A stretch of 64,000 nt of DNA from BS150m-G50 sp964517435 (GTDB lineage Bacteria; CAIWAD01; BS150m-G50), in NCBI GenBank assembly GCA_964517435.1, contig CAZFEC010000011.1, positions 8,378-72,377 of the forward strand, read 5' to 3'. Positions 26,240 through 35,494 of this stretch are shown here, in pieces. Each line of letters starts with the position of its first letter. The first letter of the stretch is position 1. The position numbers and the translations under genes were made by a program. Under the pieces are notes generated by a model. It was not told the origin of the DNA and searched no databases. It was given only the letters and a program-made list of their open reading frames with translations.

Positions 26240-26821
26240 ATGGAAAAAAGAACGAAAAATTGGCCGGAATTGGTGGGAAAATGGTTGGGAAAGGACACCG
26301 TTTCCGCAGCTAAAACATTGATAGGTATGCGTTTAAGGGTGGGGGAAGCCGAAATCCGCATAACCGAAACAGAAGCTTACACCGAAGACGATCCCGCCTC
26401 ACACGCCGTTACCCGCAAGCCTTCCGCCGGCGAAATCATGCGTACAGCAGGTGCAATCTACGTTTATCAGATCTACGGCGTGCATTTCTGCCTGAATATC
26501 ACCACCGACAGGAACCAGGCGGGAGCGGTGCTGATCCGAGCCGGCGAACCGCTGGCCGGACTGGAGTCGATGCGACGGCGGCGCGGCCAGGTAAAGCTGG
26601 AACTGCTGACGGTCGGACCCGGCCGCCTCTGCCAGGCGCTGGGTGTCGACAAGAGCTTCTCCGGCGAACCGGTGGGTGAGCGGATCGAGCTGCTGCCGGG
26701 GTCGGCACCGGAGCGGATCGGTGTCTCGCCCCGCATCGGCATCACCAACGGCCGGGATCTCCCTTACCGATTCTTTGACGCCGCCAGCCGTTTCGTCAGC
26801 AAAACGCCGCGAAAACAATAA
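26240..26821 (+). CDS. mpg: DNA-3-methyladenine glycosylase (AAG/MPG family)
   Basis: 193 residues, a usual size. The protein excises alkylated purines to start base excision repair. The core motif ETEAYTEDDPASHA contains the catalytic Glu, and YVYQIYGVHFCLNITTD and GAVLIRAGEP are family segments. The end PRIGITNGRDLPYRF is also characteristic. The start codon follows the TATAAT box by about 20 bases, so the mRNA is nearly leaderless; no clear ribosome site is seen. Confidence 0.95.
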   Translation: MEKRTKNWPELVGKWLGKDTVSAAKTLIGMRLRVGEAEIRITETEAYTEDDPASHAVTRKPSAGEIMRTAGAIYVYQIYGVHFCLNITTDRNQAGAVLIRAGEPLAGLESMRRRRGQVKLELLTVGPGRLCQALGVDKSFSGEPVGERIELLPGSAPERIGVSPRIGITNGRDLPYRFFDAASRFVSKTPRKQ

Positions 26822-26842
26822 GATAAATACCGCGCATGCAAC

Positions 26843-28891
26843 ATGATGTACTATATGAGCAGCTTTAACTTACGCATCATGCGAAACCTCCTCGGTCTCC
26901 TGTCGCTTTTATGCACAACGGCGCTGACCTGGAGTACGCCGGTCACCTTCCAGGTCGACATGGAGATACAGTGCCGCTACGGGCGCTTCCAGCCGTTGTC
27001 GGACCAGGTGGTTCTGCGCGGTGATTTCAACGACTGGAGCGGTAACGAGGCTGCACTGACCGATCCGGACAGCGACTCCCTTTACACCCTGACGCTGGAA
27101 CTACCATCAGGGGGCTATTCCTACAAATATGTGATGTTCCTGCAGGAGGAGTACTATATCTGGGAGACAACGATCCCCAACCGATGGGTGGTGGTGGGCG
27201 AGGATCCGCTTACGTTGCCGGTAGTATACTTTGATGATGACGACAGCGATCCAATTCCACCCCGCGATATGGAGGTGCGCTTTCGCCTGCGTCTGGATGC
27301 CCTCATCGAATCAGGTGTATTTAAACCCGGTATCGATCAGGCGGCCGTTTTCAGCGATCATCCTCAACTCGGCAACTGGGGCGAGCCGGGAGTGTTCCTT
27401 AGCCAAAGTGAAGTTGCTGGGGCTTACGTCGCCTGGCACACCCTCTCCCAGCTGTCTAATTACCCGGTGTACTATAAATTCGTCATTCTAGGGGAGGGGG
27501 ATCCAGGTAACCTGTACTGGGAGCCGCTGCCGGACAACCGCAACTTCGTCATCGACGGGACTGAAGCGGACGATCATCCGCAGCCGGGCGGTAATGGCGT
27601 GCCGGATCTGGTATTGCCGGTGGTTTTCTTCGGCAAGCCCACCGGCTGGCTGCCGGGCGATCTGGTCGCCGGTGCCGATATTTCCTGGCTGCCCCGGCAG
27701 ATCGCCGCCGGCGCCCAGTTCTATGTCGACGGGGAGCCTGCCCATCCACATGAAGCCATGCCGGAGTTGGGCTATGACCAGGCGCGCCTGCGCATCTGGC
27801 ACACTCCGGACGAACCGTGGCACGGACTTGATTCAACCCTGGCGCATGCACAGCGGCTACGCGCAGCCGGTCTCGAGCTGTTACTGAATTTCCATCTCTC
27901 CGACACCTGGGCCGATCCTGGTCATCAAACACTGCCGGCGGCCTGGGTCGGACTTGATCTTCCCGCCCTGGTCGATTCGGTGTACAACTATACCTACGAA
28001 GTGATCACCCTTTTTGCAGCCGCCGCGGCGCTGCCGGCCATGGTGCAGATCGGCAATGAGATCGACAACGGTATGCTGTGGGACTGGGGACGGGTAGGCG
28101 GCGTTTGGGATACCCCTCAACAATGGTCACAACTGGGGCAACTGTTAAACGCTGGTATCACCGGTGTACTCGATGCCGCGCCGACCGATCCGCCGTTGAT
28201 CATGCTGCATATCGCGCAGGGAGGTAACAACAGCGCCTGCCGTTGGTGGTACGACGGCGTGCTGGAACAGGAGGTGGATTTCGACGTCATCGGCCTTTCC
28301 TTCTACCCCTGGTGGCATGGCACGCTGGCGCAGCTGCAGGACAACCTGATGGACCTGGCTCAGCGCTACGACCGGGATATCCAGGTTGTGGAAACCGCCT
28401 ACCCCTGGACGCTTAACAACCACGACGAAGTGGACAACATCGTCTGGCACGAGTCGCAGCTACCGGCGGAGTTTTCCCCCACGCCCGGTGGCCAGGCCTC
28501 CTTTATGCAGGCGTTGCGGGAGGTGGTGCGGTACAGCGGCCAGGCGGAGAGAGGCGGCGTCTGGTATTGGGAACCTACCGCCATCAGCGTTCCCGGTCTG
28601 CCGGGCAATCCGGTCGACAATCTGACCCTGTTCGACGCCGGCGGACAGGCGCTGCCCGGTTTTACCTTTGGAGGTGAACCTTTTCCGGTTGAGATAATCC
28701 TGCGGATCGGCTATGAGGAGGGTCTTCTGATAATGGAGTGGGAGGATTTCAGCGGTGGGACACAGTGGCGACTGGAAGAGGCCTACGCGCCGGAAGGGCC
28801 CTGGCACATCGTTGCCTATACAAATGTCAATTACTGGACATTGCCGGTGCAGACGGAAGCAGCTTTCTACCGTGTGATCGGCATCTACTGA
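26843..28891 (+). CDS. Secreted GH53 endo-beta-1,4-galactanase with two N-terminal beta-sandwich modules
   Basis: 682 residues; the signal peptide is around MRNLLGLLSLLCTTALTWS, so the ATG at 26879 is a possible start. Two modules of about 100 residues (near 30-125 and 145-255), with LRGDFNDWSG and GNWGE motifs, resemble starch-binding or CBM20/48-like sandwiches. The catalytic domain begins around residue 280 (VAGADISWLPRQIAAGAQFY). The acid/base is Glu406 (QIGNE) and the nucleophile Glu517 (VVETAYPW), matching GH53, which cuts beta-1,4-galactan in pectin side chains. A short C-terminal beta domain follows. No Por sorting motif was seen. Confidence 0.9.
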   Translation: MMYYMSSFNLRIMRNLLGLLSLLCTTALTWSTPVTFQVDMEIQCRYGRFQPLSDQVVLRGDFNDWSGNEAALTDPDSDSLYTLTLELPSGGYSYKYVMFLQEEYYIWETTIPNRWVVVGEDPLTLPVVYFDDDDSDPIPPRDMEVRFRLRLDALIESGVFKPGIDQAAVFSDHPQLGNWGEPGVFLSQSEVAGAYVAWHTLSQLSNYPVYYKFVILGEGDPGNLYWEPLPDNRNFVIDGTEADDHPQPGGNGVPDLVLPVVFFGKPTGWLPGDLVAGADISWLPRQIAAGAQFYVDGEPAHPHEAMPELGYDQARLRIWHTPDEPWHGLDSTLAHAQRLRAAGLELLLNFHLSDTWADPGHQTLPAAWVGLDLPALVDSVYNYTYEVITLFAAAAALPAMVQIGNEIDNGMLWDWGRVGGVWDTPQQWSQLGQLLNAGITGVLDAAPTDPPLIMLHIAQGGNNSACRWWYDGVLEQEVDFDVIGLSFYPWWHGTLAQLQDNLMDLAQRYDRDIQVVETAYPWTLNNHDEVDNIVWHESQLPAEFSPTPGGQASFMQALREVVRYSGQAERGGVWYWEPTAISVPGLPGNPVDNLTLFDAGGQALPGFTFGGEPFPVEIILRIGYEEGLLIMEWEDFSGGTQWRLEEAYAPEGPWHIVAYTNVNYWTLPVQTEAAFYRVIGIY

Positions 28892-28937
28892 CAGCCGCCC
28901 GGTTTCAGTACAGATTCAGGTTCGATCCCCGGCAGCC

Positions 28938-29180
28938 TCATCCCATAATCAGCAGCGCCACATACGGAATGACGAAGAAGATCAGGAACAGGATCTTGAA
29001 CGACATCAATACCGTGTAGATAATCACGTTGTAGGTTTCCCGCGGGACCGGGAACCAGTTGCTGTGCAGGCGATATACGAAGTCGGGCGCGAACTTGAAG
29101 AAAATTACTGCAAGGACGAAAACGCCGGCGGTAATCAAGGTGCACAGCTTGAAGAAGGTGGTAAGAGTCTGAAGGTCCAT
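28938..29180 (-). CDS. Small two-helix membrane protein, DUF6868-like
   Basis: 80 residues with two transmembrane segments (residues about 8-28 and 52-77) joined by a conserved-looking loop, DFVYRLHSNWFPVPRETYN, which matches the pattern I know from the DUF6868 family. Function unknown. Its gene faces the end of the GH53 gene, so it marks the switch from plus-strand to minus-strand genes in this window. The 134 bp between it and the sensor kinase hold nothing recognisable. Confidence 0.6.
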   Translation of the reverse strand: MDLQTLTTFFKLCTLITAGVFVLAVIFFKFAPDFVYRLHSNWFPVPRETYNVIIYTVLMSFKILFLIFFVIPYVALLIMG

Positions 29181-29315
29181 TAGTACCTCTTCAGGTTTAC
29201 ATAAGACACCGAGTTAATTCCAATAATATCAAATGCAGAATGCCGGAATAACCAGGAACCCGGCATTAAGTCCCGTATATACAATAGTAAATCGTGGTCC
29301 GACCCCGGCTCATCT

Positions 29316-32183
29316 CTATTTATCCAGAACCGAGCGCACCTTGCGCGCCAGATCGACGGCCGTATACGGTTTCTGGATGAACTCCATGCCCTTCTCCAGC
29401 ACTCCGTGCTGCGCGATGCTGTTGTCGGTGTAGCCGGAACAATAGAGGATCTTCAGCTTCGGGTCCGCGATAGCCAGCTGGTCGGCCAGCTCCCTCCCGC
29501 TCATCCGCGGCATGACGACGTCGGTCAGGAGCAGGTTGATTGTCCCCCTGTTTTCCTCAAAGATGTGCAGCACTTCTTCGCCGTTGACGGCGGTGAGCAG
29601 TTGATAACCGAAATCGGTCAGGGTGGTGCGGGTAACCTCGCGCACGTCGGGATCATCCTCCACCAGCAGGATGGTCTCGCTCCCCTGCAGCGCGTCCATG
29701 CTCCCCCTGTTCGTCATGATGACGCCTTCATCCTTCTCGGCCACCGGCAGGTAAATCTTGAATGTTGTTCCCTTCTGAAGTTCGCTGTAAACGTAGACGA
29801 ATCCCCGGTTCTGTTTCACGATACCATAAACCGTGGCCAGCCCCAGACCGGTGCCCTTTTCCCGGCCCTTGGTGGTGAAGAACGGTTCGAACACCTGCCC
29901 CCTGGTCGCCTCATCCATGCCGACACCGGTGTCGCTGATCGCCAGCATTACGAATTGTCCCGGCTCGGCTTCGGCGTGGTTCTTCAGGTAGTCGGCGTCG
30001 AATTCCACGCTGGCGGTTTCGAAAGTGAGCCTGCCGCCGAAGGGCATGGCGTCGCGCGCGTTGATGGCGATGTTCATGATGATCTGTTCGATCTGAACGG
30101 GGTCGGCTTCGATCTGAGGGAGATCGGGCGTCAGCCGGGTGATGATCTCGATATCCTCGGACAGCAGCCGGCTCAGCATCTTCATCTGTTCCGGAATCAG
30201 TTTGTTCAGATTGATGATCTCCGGTTGGACGATCTGTTTGCGGCTGAAGGCCAGCAATTGACCGGTGAGCCGCGCCGCTCTTTCCCCGGCGTTCTTGATC
30301 TGACTGATCGAACCGGACACCTTCTCCGGCAGTTGCTCGCTCATCAACAGCTCGGCGTAACCGTTGATAACCGTGAGCAGGTTGTTGAAATCATGCGCGA
30401 TGCCGCCGGCCAGCCGTCCCACCGCTTCCATTTTCTGAGCCTGGCGCAGCTGCTGTTCCAGGCGCTTGCGCTCGGTGATATCCCGGATGATGCCCTGTGT
30501 GGCGACACCCTCCTCATGCTTGATGTAGGTCACCGAAGTTTCAACCTCTATTTCGACGCCATCCGCGTTGATGGCGGTGAACTCGTACTTCGGCTCCACC
30601 TCTTCACCTGCCTCCAGCCGCACCCCGCGCTCCTCGATCAGCGGCCGGCTTTCCGGCGCCACCAGGTTCATGAAATCGAAATCCGGCTGGTTGACATCCT
30701 CCAGGGTCAAACCGAACATCTCCTCAAATTTTTCATTTACCACCTCAAAGCGACGGTCGTAGAGCAGGTAGATCGCATCCCCTGAATTCTGGATGAGCTG
30801 GCGGTATTTCTCTTCGCTCTCACTCAGGGCCCGCTCCGCCTCTTTGCGTTCGGTGATATCCTGGATGATCACCTGTGAGGCCGGTTGCCCCTGGTAGGTG
30901 ATCGTGGTGCCGGTCACTTCCACATCGATAATCCGGCCGTCCAGCCTGACGAATTTCTCCTCGATGGAGGGAACCGATTCTCTTTGTTCGTATTGCTGTT
31001 TGACGCGATTCAGAACGATCTGGTGGTAATCGGGGTGAATCACATCCAGGATCGACCTGCCAAGTATTTCCTCTTCACGCTCTGCGCCGATTAGGCGTAA
31101 GCCGACTGGATTGATGTAGATGATTGTCCCGGCGCTGTGAACCGCGATGGCGATGGGGGAATCCTCAACCAGGGAACGATACTTGACCTCGGTTTCAAGA
31201 CGGGCCTCGTCCGTCTGCTTGCGGATGACCGTCTCCCAGGCCAGGTCGGCCAGCTGTTGCACTGTGTTCACATCGCTGTCGCTGTAATCGGTTTGCTTAT
31301 TCCCGACCCCGAGAATCGCCATGATTCTGTCGCCGCGGATGACCGGCACCACCAGCTCCCTTACCAGCGGGGCGTGTCCCTCCGGCAGACCTTTCTTGTG
31401 CGGGAAGGCGGCATAGTCATTGTGGACCACCGGCCTGCGTTCACCGACACAATCAACCCAGATTCCCGCGTCGGCGATGGCGTAGCTCTTCCCCTCGCCC
31501 TCCAGGTTGCACATGTTCTTCAGGGTGTTGGACGACCAGGTCTGCGACCTCAGCCGCAGTTGATCATCCTCCACAAAATGATAAAAACCGATTTCGCTGC
31601 CGGTGAGGGCTTCTGCATCATCCAGGAACTTCTGGAGCAGTTCCTGGATCGAGTGGTCGACGGCGTATTCGACCAACCGCAGCTGCGCGGCCTGGATTCT
31701 CATCACGCGCTTCTGCTCGGTGATATCGTGGTAGTGCCACAGGTGTTCCACCAGGCCCCGCCCCACCTCCACCGGCGTGTAGTCGCGCTCCAGCACCCGG
31801 CCGTCCACCAGCTGCAGCTCCTCCTGCTGCACGGTTTCGCCGGCGGCGATAATCTGATCGATGCGGTCGACGAATCCCTCGCTGTCGCTGAACAGCTGCT
31901 TGATCTGATCTGCCGCCTCCTGGCAGTCCGCGCCGTTTAACGCTTCCGGCGGCGCGTCGATGCCGAACAGCTCGCAGAACTTGGCGTTCACCTGCAACAC
32001 TTTCCGCTCCGGCGTCTCAATGATGACGCCTCCCGACATGTGGGTGATGTGCTCCGCAGTGCCGCGGCTGGAGGCCTCCCGCCGTTCTGCGCCGGCACTG
32101 ACTGCGTCGAGGTCACTCAGGCGGTTGTTCAGGCGTTCGATTTCCTCAATAAGTTTCTGCTTGGTCAGGCTGTTGAGATCCAT
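29316..32183 (-). CDS. Hybrid sensor histidine kinase with PAS, GAF and receiver domains
   Basis: 955 residues, no membrane segments, so cytoplasmic. Order: short coiled coil (1-35), PAS (about 45-155), GAF of the type with FYHFVEDDQ and VVHNDYAAFPHKKGLPEGH (165-330), two PAS domains (about 340-455 and 460-580), a HisKA dimerisation helix with the phospho-accepting His597 (GGIAHDFNNLL), HATPase with DTGVGMDEATRGQVFEPFFTT, and a C-terminal receiver with phospho-Asp888 (LLLTDVVMPRMSG). Such kinases sense soluble signals and pass phosphate to a partner regulator; none is next to it here. Confidence 0.92.
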   Translation of the reverse strand: MDLNSLTKQKLIEEIERLNNRLSDLDAVSAGAERREASSRGTAEHITHMSGGVIIETPERKVLQVNAKFCELFGIDAPPEALNGADCQEAADQIKQLFSDSEGFVDRIDQIIAAGETVQQEELQLVDGRVLERDYTPVEVGRGLVEHLWHYHDITEQKRVMRIQAAQLRLVEYAVDHSIQELLQKFLDDAEALTGSEIGFYHFVEDDQLRLRSQTWSSNTLKNMCNLEGEGKSYAIADAGIWVDCVGERRPVVHNDYAAFPHKKGLPEGHAPLVRELVVPVIRGDRIMAILGVGNKQTDYSDSDVNTVQQLADLAWETVIRKQTDEARLETEVKYRSLVEDSPIAIAVHSAGTIIYINPVGLRLIGAEREEEILGRSILDVIHPDYHQIVLNRVKQQYEQRESVPSIEEKFVRLDGRIIDVEVTGTTITYQGQPASQVIIQDITERKEAERALSESEEKYRQLIQNSGDAIYLLYDRRFEVVNEKFEEMFGLTLEDVNQPDFDFMNLVAPESRPLIEERGVRLEAGEEVEPKYEFTAINADGVEIEVETSVTYIKHEEGVATQGIIRDITERKRLEQQLRQAQKMEAVGRLAGGIAHDFNNLLTVINGYAELLMSEQLPEKVSGSISQIKNAGERAARLTGQLLAFSRKQIVQPEIINLNKLIPEQMKMLSRLLSEDIEIITRLTPDLPQIEADPVQIEQIIMNIAINARDAMPFGGRLTFETASVEFDADYLKNHAEAEPGQFVMLAISDTGVGMDEATRGQVFEPFFTTKGREKGTGLGLATVYGIVKQNRGFVYVYSELQKGTTFKIYLPVAEKDEGVIMTNRGSMDALQGSETILLVEDDPDVREVTRTTLTDFGYQLLTAVNGEEVLHIFEENRGTINLLLTDVVMPRMSGRELADQLAIADPKLKILYCSGYTDNSIAQHGVLEKGMEFIQKPYTAVDLARKVRSVLDK

Positions 32184-32323
32184 GCGCGACCCCCCGGTTT
32201 TCCCTCAAGTTAATCGAAGTAAGGTAAAATTGAAACGCATCGTCCGGACATGGCCATGCGGCTCAATTATTGTACTGCCGGGGCGGGATGGTGTGTTCAG
32301 GCGCCTCGAACACGGCGTCTTTC

Positions 32324-33913
32324 CTACTCCCCCTGTTCCACGACCCAGGCCAGCAATCGCAAATAGGTCGCCTGGTAGGGGATGTGATTCTCCGTCACCT
32401 CCCAGGAGTTCTCCGGCCAGTCCGTGTTCCAATCCCGGTAGCTCTTCTGAGGCGGCTGGTTCTGCGGCGGGACGATGGGCGGCCCGCTGTATTCGGGGTC
32501 GGGCTGGTAGTACGAGTTCGGACCGCCTGTCAGAAAGCCTGGCGCCGGGCCGTAGAGGCTCTCTTCCGAGCTGTCCCAGACGCTGCCGTCGCAAAACCAT
32601 TGATGATAGAATTGTGTGACGGAGCGTTCGGCAGCGTACTCGTCCATGTGGCTCAGGTAAACCAGACCGTTGGGGTTTACGCCGTGGATGTAGTGCAGGT
32701 GATCGGCCGCAGCCAGCCGGTAGAGATCCGCGTGGAGCGGGTCCAGATCGTATTCCACCAGCGCCGCGCAGATAATGCCCATCTGTGCGACGCTTCTGTT
32801 GCTGGCCCAGGTGTACGCATCCGGGTCGACGAGCACGCAGTAGGCATCGGCATCCTGCTGTAAACGGTTCAGAAGACTCTGAGCGCCGATCTGGTAATGA
32901 TAGAAGATGTCCTGGACGACCGCCGGGGTGGCCTCCGCGGCCCGGGTGTAGTACAGCAGCGCATCCTGGGCCAGCGCCTCCCAATGGCTGACCCACCACC
33001 ATTCTATCAAATGAGCCTGAGTATAGTTGGCGTCGAAGAAATCGCGGAACTGCGTGTCGCCGGTGAGCAGAAAGAGGTAAGCCGCCGCTCCCAGCCGGTT
33101 GACAGTCTGCCAATAGGGGTCGTCCTCGCAGGCGACGGTCAGAAATCCGGCGTTATCGTAATTGGAAGGGATTTCCTCCGGATGCAGCTCCAGCCAGTTC
33201 CAGGCGGACAGTGCGGCGTTTTCCAGTTCAGCAGCGAAGGCAAGTGAGGCGCTGTCCGGCTGCGAGCCGAAAACGATGGCGCCGTGCGCCCAGGCGCCAC
33301 AGGCGGAAATCGTGGCCGAAGCGGTGGCCGGCGCGTAACGCCGCGGCCCGCTATCCGCGCTGGGCGGGCTGGCAGCGCTCCAGTCGGTCACCCCCAGCTT
33401 GTGCAACACGGAGCCGTCCGCGAGCTGCATCTTGAGCAGCCAGCGGAATTCCCAGGCGATCTCGTCCAGCAGGTCGGGACGGCCGTTGCCTGATTCCGGC
33501 AGACCGGTCGCGTCGCTCCAGACGCCGGGGTGGTCCTCCCAGGCGAACAGCAGGTCGTGCAGCGCGTCATCGGCGTAGTTAACGTATTTGTTATAGTCAC
33601 CGGCATCATGCCAGCCGCCGGAGAGATCGCGCGAGGTGGCGGGCTGAGGATCGGTCACCAGGCGGCAGTCCAGGTCCTGCTGTGCGCCCAGATGGCAGAC
33701 GGTGTCACACCAGCGCGGGTCGGCGTAGGGTGCCGCCTTGGCCGTTCCACAGCGCTGATAGTAGTAGCTGCGTTGCGTTTGCACCAGCACCTCCGCGTAG
33801 ACCGCGCCGCCGATGGTGGGATCGGCGTAGATATCCCGGTGACGCTGGGTCAGTTCGGCCCACAACGACCGACAGTCCGCCAGGTCGGCGGGTTCGTAGA
33901 GGCGAATGGTCAT
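32324..33913 (-). CDS. GH9 cellulase domain fused to the N-terminus of a GNAT acetyltransferase
   Basis: 529 residues. From about residue 37 this is a GH9 endoglucanase: YYYQRCGTA, the catalytic bases Asp103 and Asp106 in GGWHDAGDYNKY, HYIHGVNPNGL, and the acid Glu508 in TENHIPYQA, so the active site is complete. The first 36 residues (MTIRLYEPADLADCRSLWAE and on to DPTIGG) do not belong to GH9; they match the start of a GNAT acetyltransferase. GAGGT upstream of the ATG would be the GNAT gene's own ribosome site. The enzyme therefore has no signal peptide and no Ig-like domain, unlike exported GH9 proteins, and may stay in the cytoplasm or be inactive as a secreted enzyme. Confidence 0.85.
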   Translation of the reverse strand: MTIRLYEPADLADCRSLWAELTQRHRDIYADPTIGGAVYAEVLVQTQRSYYYQRCGTAKAAPYADPRWCDTVCHLGAQQDLDCRLVTDPQPATSRDLSGGWHDAGDYNKYVNYADDALHDLLFAWEDHPGVWSDATGLPESGNGRPDLLDEIAWEFRWLLKMQLADGSVLHKLGVTDWSAASPPSADSGPRRYAPATASATISACGAWAHGAIVFGSQPDSASLAFAAELENAALSAWNWLELHPEEIPSNYDNAGFLTVACEDDPYWQTVNRLGAAAYLFLLTGDTQFRDFFDANYTQAHLIEWWWVSHWEALAQDALLYYTRAAEATPAVVQDIFYHYQIGAQSLLNRLQQDADAYCVLVDPDAYTWASNRSVAQMGIICAALVEYDLDPLHADLYRLAAADHLHYIHGVNPNGLVYLSHMDEYAAERSVTQFYHQWFCDGSVWDSSEESLYGPAPGFLTGGPNSYYQPDPEYSGPPIVPPQNQPPQKSYRDWNTDWPENSWEVTENHIPYQATYLRLLAWVVEQGE

Positions 33914-33949
33914 CGTTTACCTCGGCTTCTGCCTTATTCCGGTCGGCGG

Positions 33950-34246
33950 TTACTGCTTCTTGGACCTGCACGCCGTGCCGCTACCGCCGCCGCCCCAGAA
34001 GGCCATGACGCCGATAATGAAGCCTAAGTCATACAAGCCACCCTTGTTGACCACCTCGTACATACTCACATTATCGTTGAAGAGTGAGATGATGAAGGTG
34101 AACAGCGCGATGAAACCATGCCAGAGACCTTTCCAGAATCCGGCTGGGCCCTCCGCACCGAACGCGGCGATATTCGGGCCGGCGGTGCAGGAAATCAGCA
34201 GCAGCGCGGTCAGGATCAGGGTCAGGATCAGTGCAAAGCGGTTCAT
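33950..34246 (-). CDS. Small conserved lipoprotein/membrane protein
   Basis: 98 residues from the ATG at 34246, which has AGGAGG upstream. The signal sequence ends in a lipobox (LLLISC-T). The mature part, FWKGLWHGFIALFTFIISLF then NDNVSMYEVVNKGGLYDLGFIIGVMAF, has two hydrophobic stretches and a Gly-rich end. I know near relatives as a conserved hypothetical family in many phyla; no function is established. It lies 36 bases upstream of the GNAT-GH9 fusion and may be co-transcribed with it. Confidence 0.7.
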   Translation of the reverse strand: MNRFALILTLILTALLLISCTAGPNIAAFGAEGPAGFWKGLWHGFIALFTFIISLFNDNVSMYEVVNKGGLYDLGFIIGVMAFWGGGGSGTACRSKKQ

Positions 34247-34330
34247 AATTGGTTCCTCCTGGTCACCGGGCACACTGGATGTGGCGTGCCCAGCGGTTTG
34301 TTGAGTGTCTATATGTCAGTGATCCATATT

Positions 34331-35494
34331 TCAGCGATTCCGATCAATATCGTCTTGCCGGCGACGTTCGAAAAGCCCGACGAAAAATTCCCAACGGCTT
34401 CCCTCGCCTCTGTCGTAAGGACCATACCGCCGACCCTTGATATATGCCGCGACGGCAATGAGGAGGAGAAAAGCCGCAATCATCACCGCACAAAACCCCA
34501 AGGCGCGACCAAAGGTCATTCGGAGGCTCTTACTGGATTCCTGATCACTCTCTTTGGGTTCGGGGATCACGAAAGGCTTGCCGCTCTCGATAGCCGCAAT
34601 CGCTTCGGATGCCGTTCTGCGCACCTCCGGGTCACCATGCGAGAGATTCTTTCGGAGCTGGGGGAGTGCTTCGAACGCATTATTGCCGAACCCGACCAGT
34701 GCCATCTGACTCATCGTGACGGCTCTTGGGTCTGATGATTCAAGCTTCGGAAGCATGGTTCTGACGATTTTCACACTGGACGTACAGTTGATCCATAGCT
34801 GCGAGATATACTCGTCACCATCAATGGCTTTGAGGGCAAGCTCGGCACTGATACTGATATCCGGATCGGCGTGCCGGAGGTTCTCCTCCAAAGCCGGACG
34901 GGCTGCGGCAGCCAGGCCGCCCAGCCGGCGCAGGATCATCTGCGCATCGAGCACAACCTTGGAATCGGGAGCATCCAGCAGGTCGATGATGCCTGGAATC
35001 GCCGGTATGGCTCGATCATTAATGCACATTAATACGGACAACGCTGCTTTCTGAACCGCGACATACTCAGATTCGAGCCCGGCGCTGACCGGATCTACCG
35101 CCAGTTCTGGAAATGGTTCGCCTTCATAAGGTTCGCCTGGATGAAAGTAATGCCAAGAGATTAGACCGCTCACCGAAGCCAGGGCCAGTGCGGCATAGGT
35201 GCTTGCTTCACCGTCACGGTTTGCTAATTCCTGTTCTATTCTCGGCAGAGCGCCGGCGCAATCGGGCCCAACCATGTACGTCGCCCACAGTGCCTCCCGG
35301 AGTTCGGCGAGGGTAAGATCCTGCTGTTCCAGGCGGCTCGTCCAATATGCCGGATCGTTGCGAAAAGTGCCGCGCTCTGTCTCCGCCAGCGCGCAGGAAG
35401 TGGTGACAAGCAGGAAAACCGCGACGAGCACGGCTGAGACGCAAACAGGGGAAAGTCGCCGCGAAAGCCGAGTTTCATTCATCTGAGTAATCAT
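34331..35494 (-). CDS. HEAT-repeat protein with signal peptide and C-terminal membrane anchor
   Basis: 387 residues. A signal peptide (VSAVLVAVFLLVTTSCALA) is followed by repeated two-helix units of 30-40 residues (for example AIPGIIDLLDAPDSKVVLDAQMILRRL, PALEENLRHADPDISISAELALKAI), which is the HEAT/armadillo pattern used for protein binding. A transmembrane helix (ALGFCAVMIAAFLLLIAVAAYI) near residue 340 ends in a basic, charged tail. The ATG overlaps the stop of the next upstream gene (35491-35494), so the two form an operon. Partner unknown. Confidence 0.75.
   Translation of the reverse strand: MITQMNETRLSRRLSPVCVSAVLVAVFLLVTTSCALAETERGTFRNDPAYWTSRLEQQDLTLAELREALWATYMVGPDCAGALPRIEQELANRDGEASTYAALALASVSGLISWHYFHPGEPYEGEPFPELAVDPVSAGLESEYVAVQKAALSVLMCINDRAIPAIPGIIDLLDAPDSKVVLDAQMILRRLGGLAAAARPALEENLRHADPDISISAELALKAIDGDEYISQLWINCTSSVKIVRTMLPKLESSDPRAVTMSQMALVGFGNNAFEALPQLRKNLSHGDPEVRRTASEAIAAIESGKPFVIPEPKESDQESSKSLRMTFGRALGFCAVMIAAFLLLIAVAAYIKGRRYGPYDRGEGSRWEFFVGLFERRRQDDIDRNR

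Noticed and set aside
28915..28945. GGTTCGATCCCC resembling a tRNA T arm after the GH53 gene
   Set aside because: No acceptor stem, anticodon arm or CCA end can be assembled around it.
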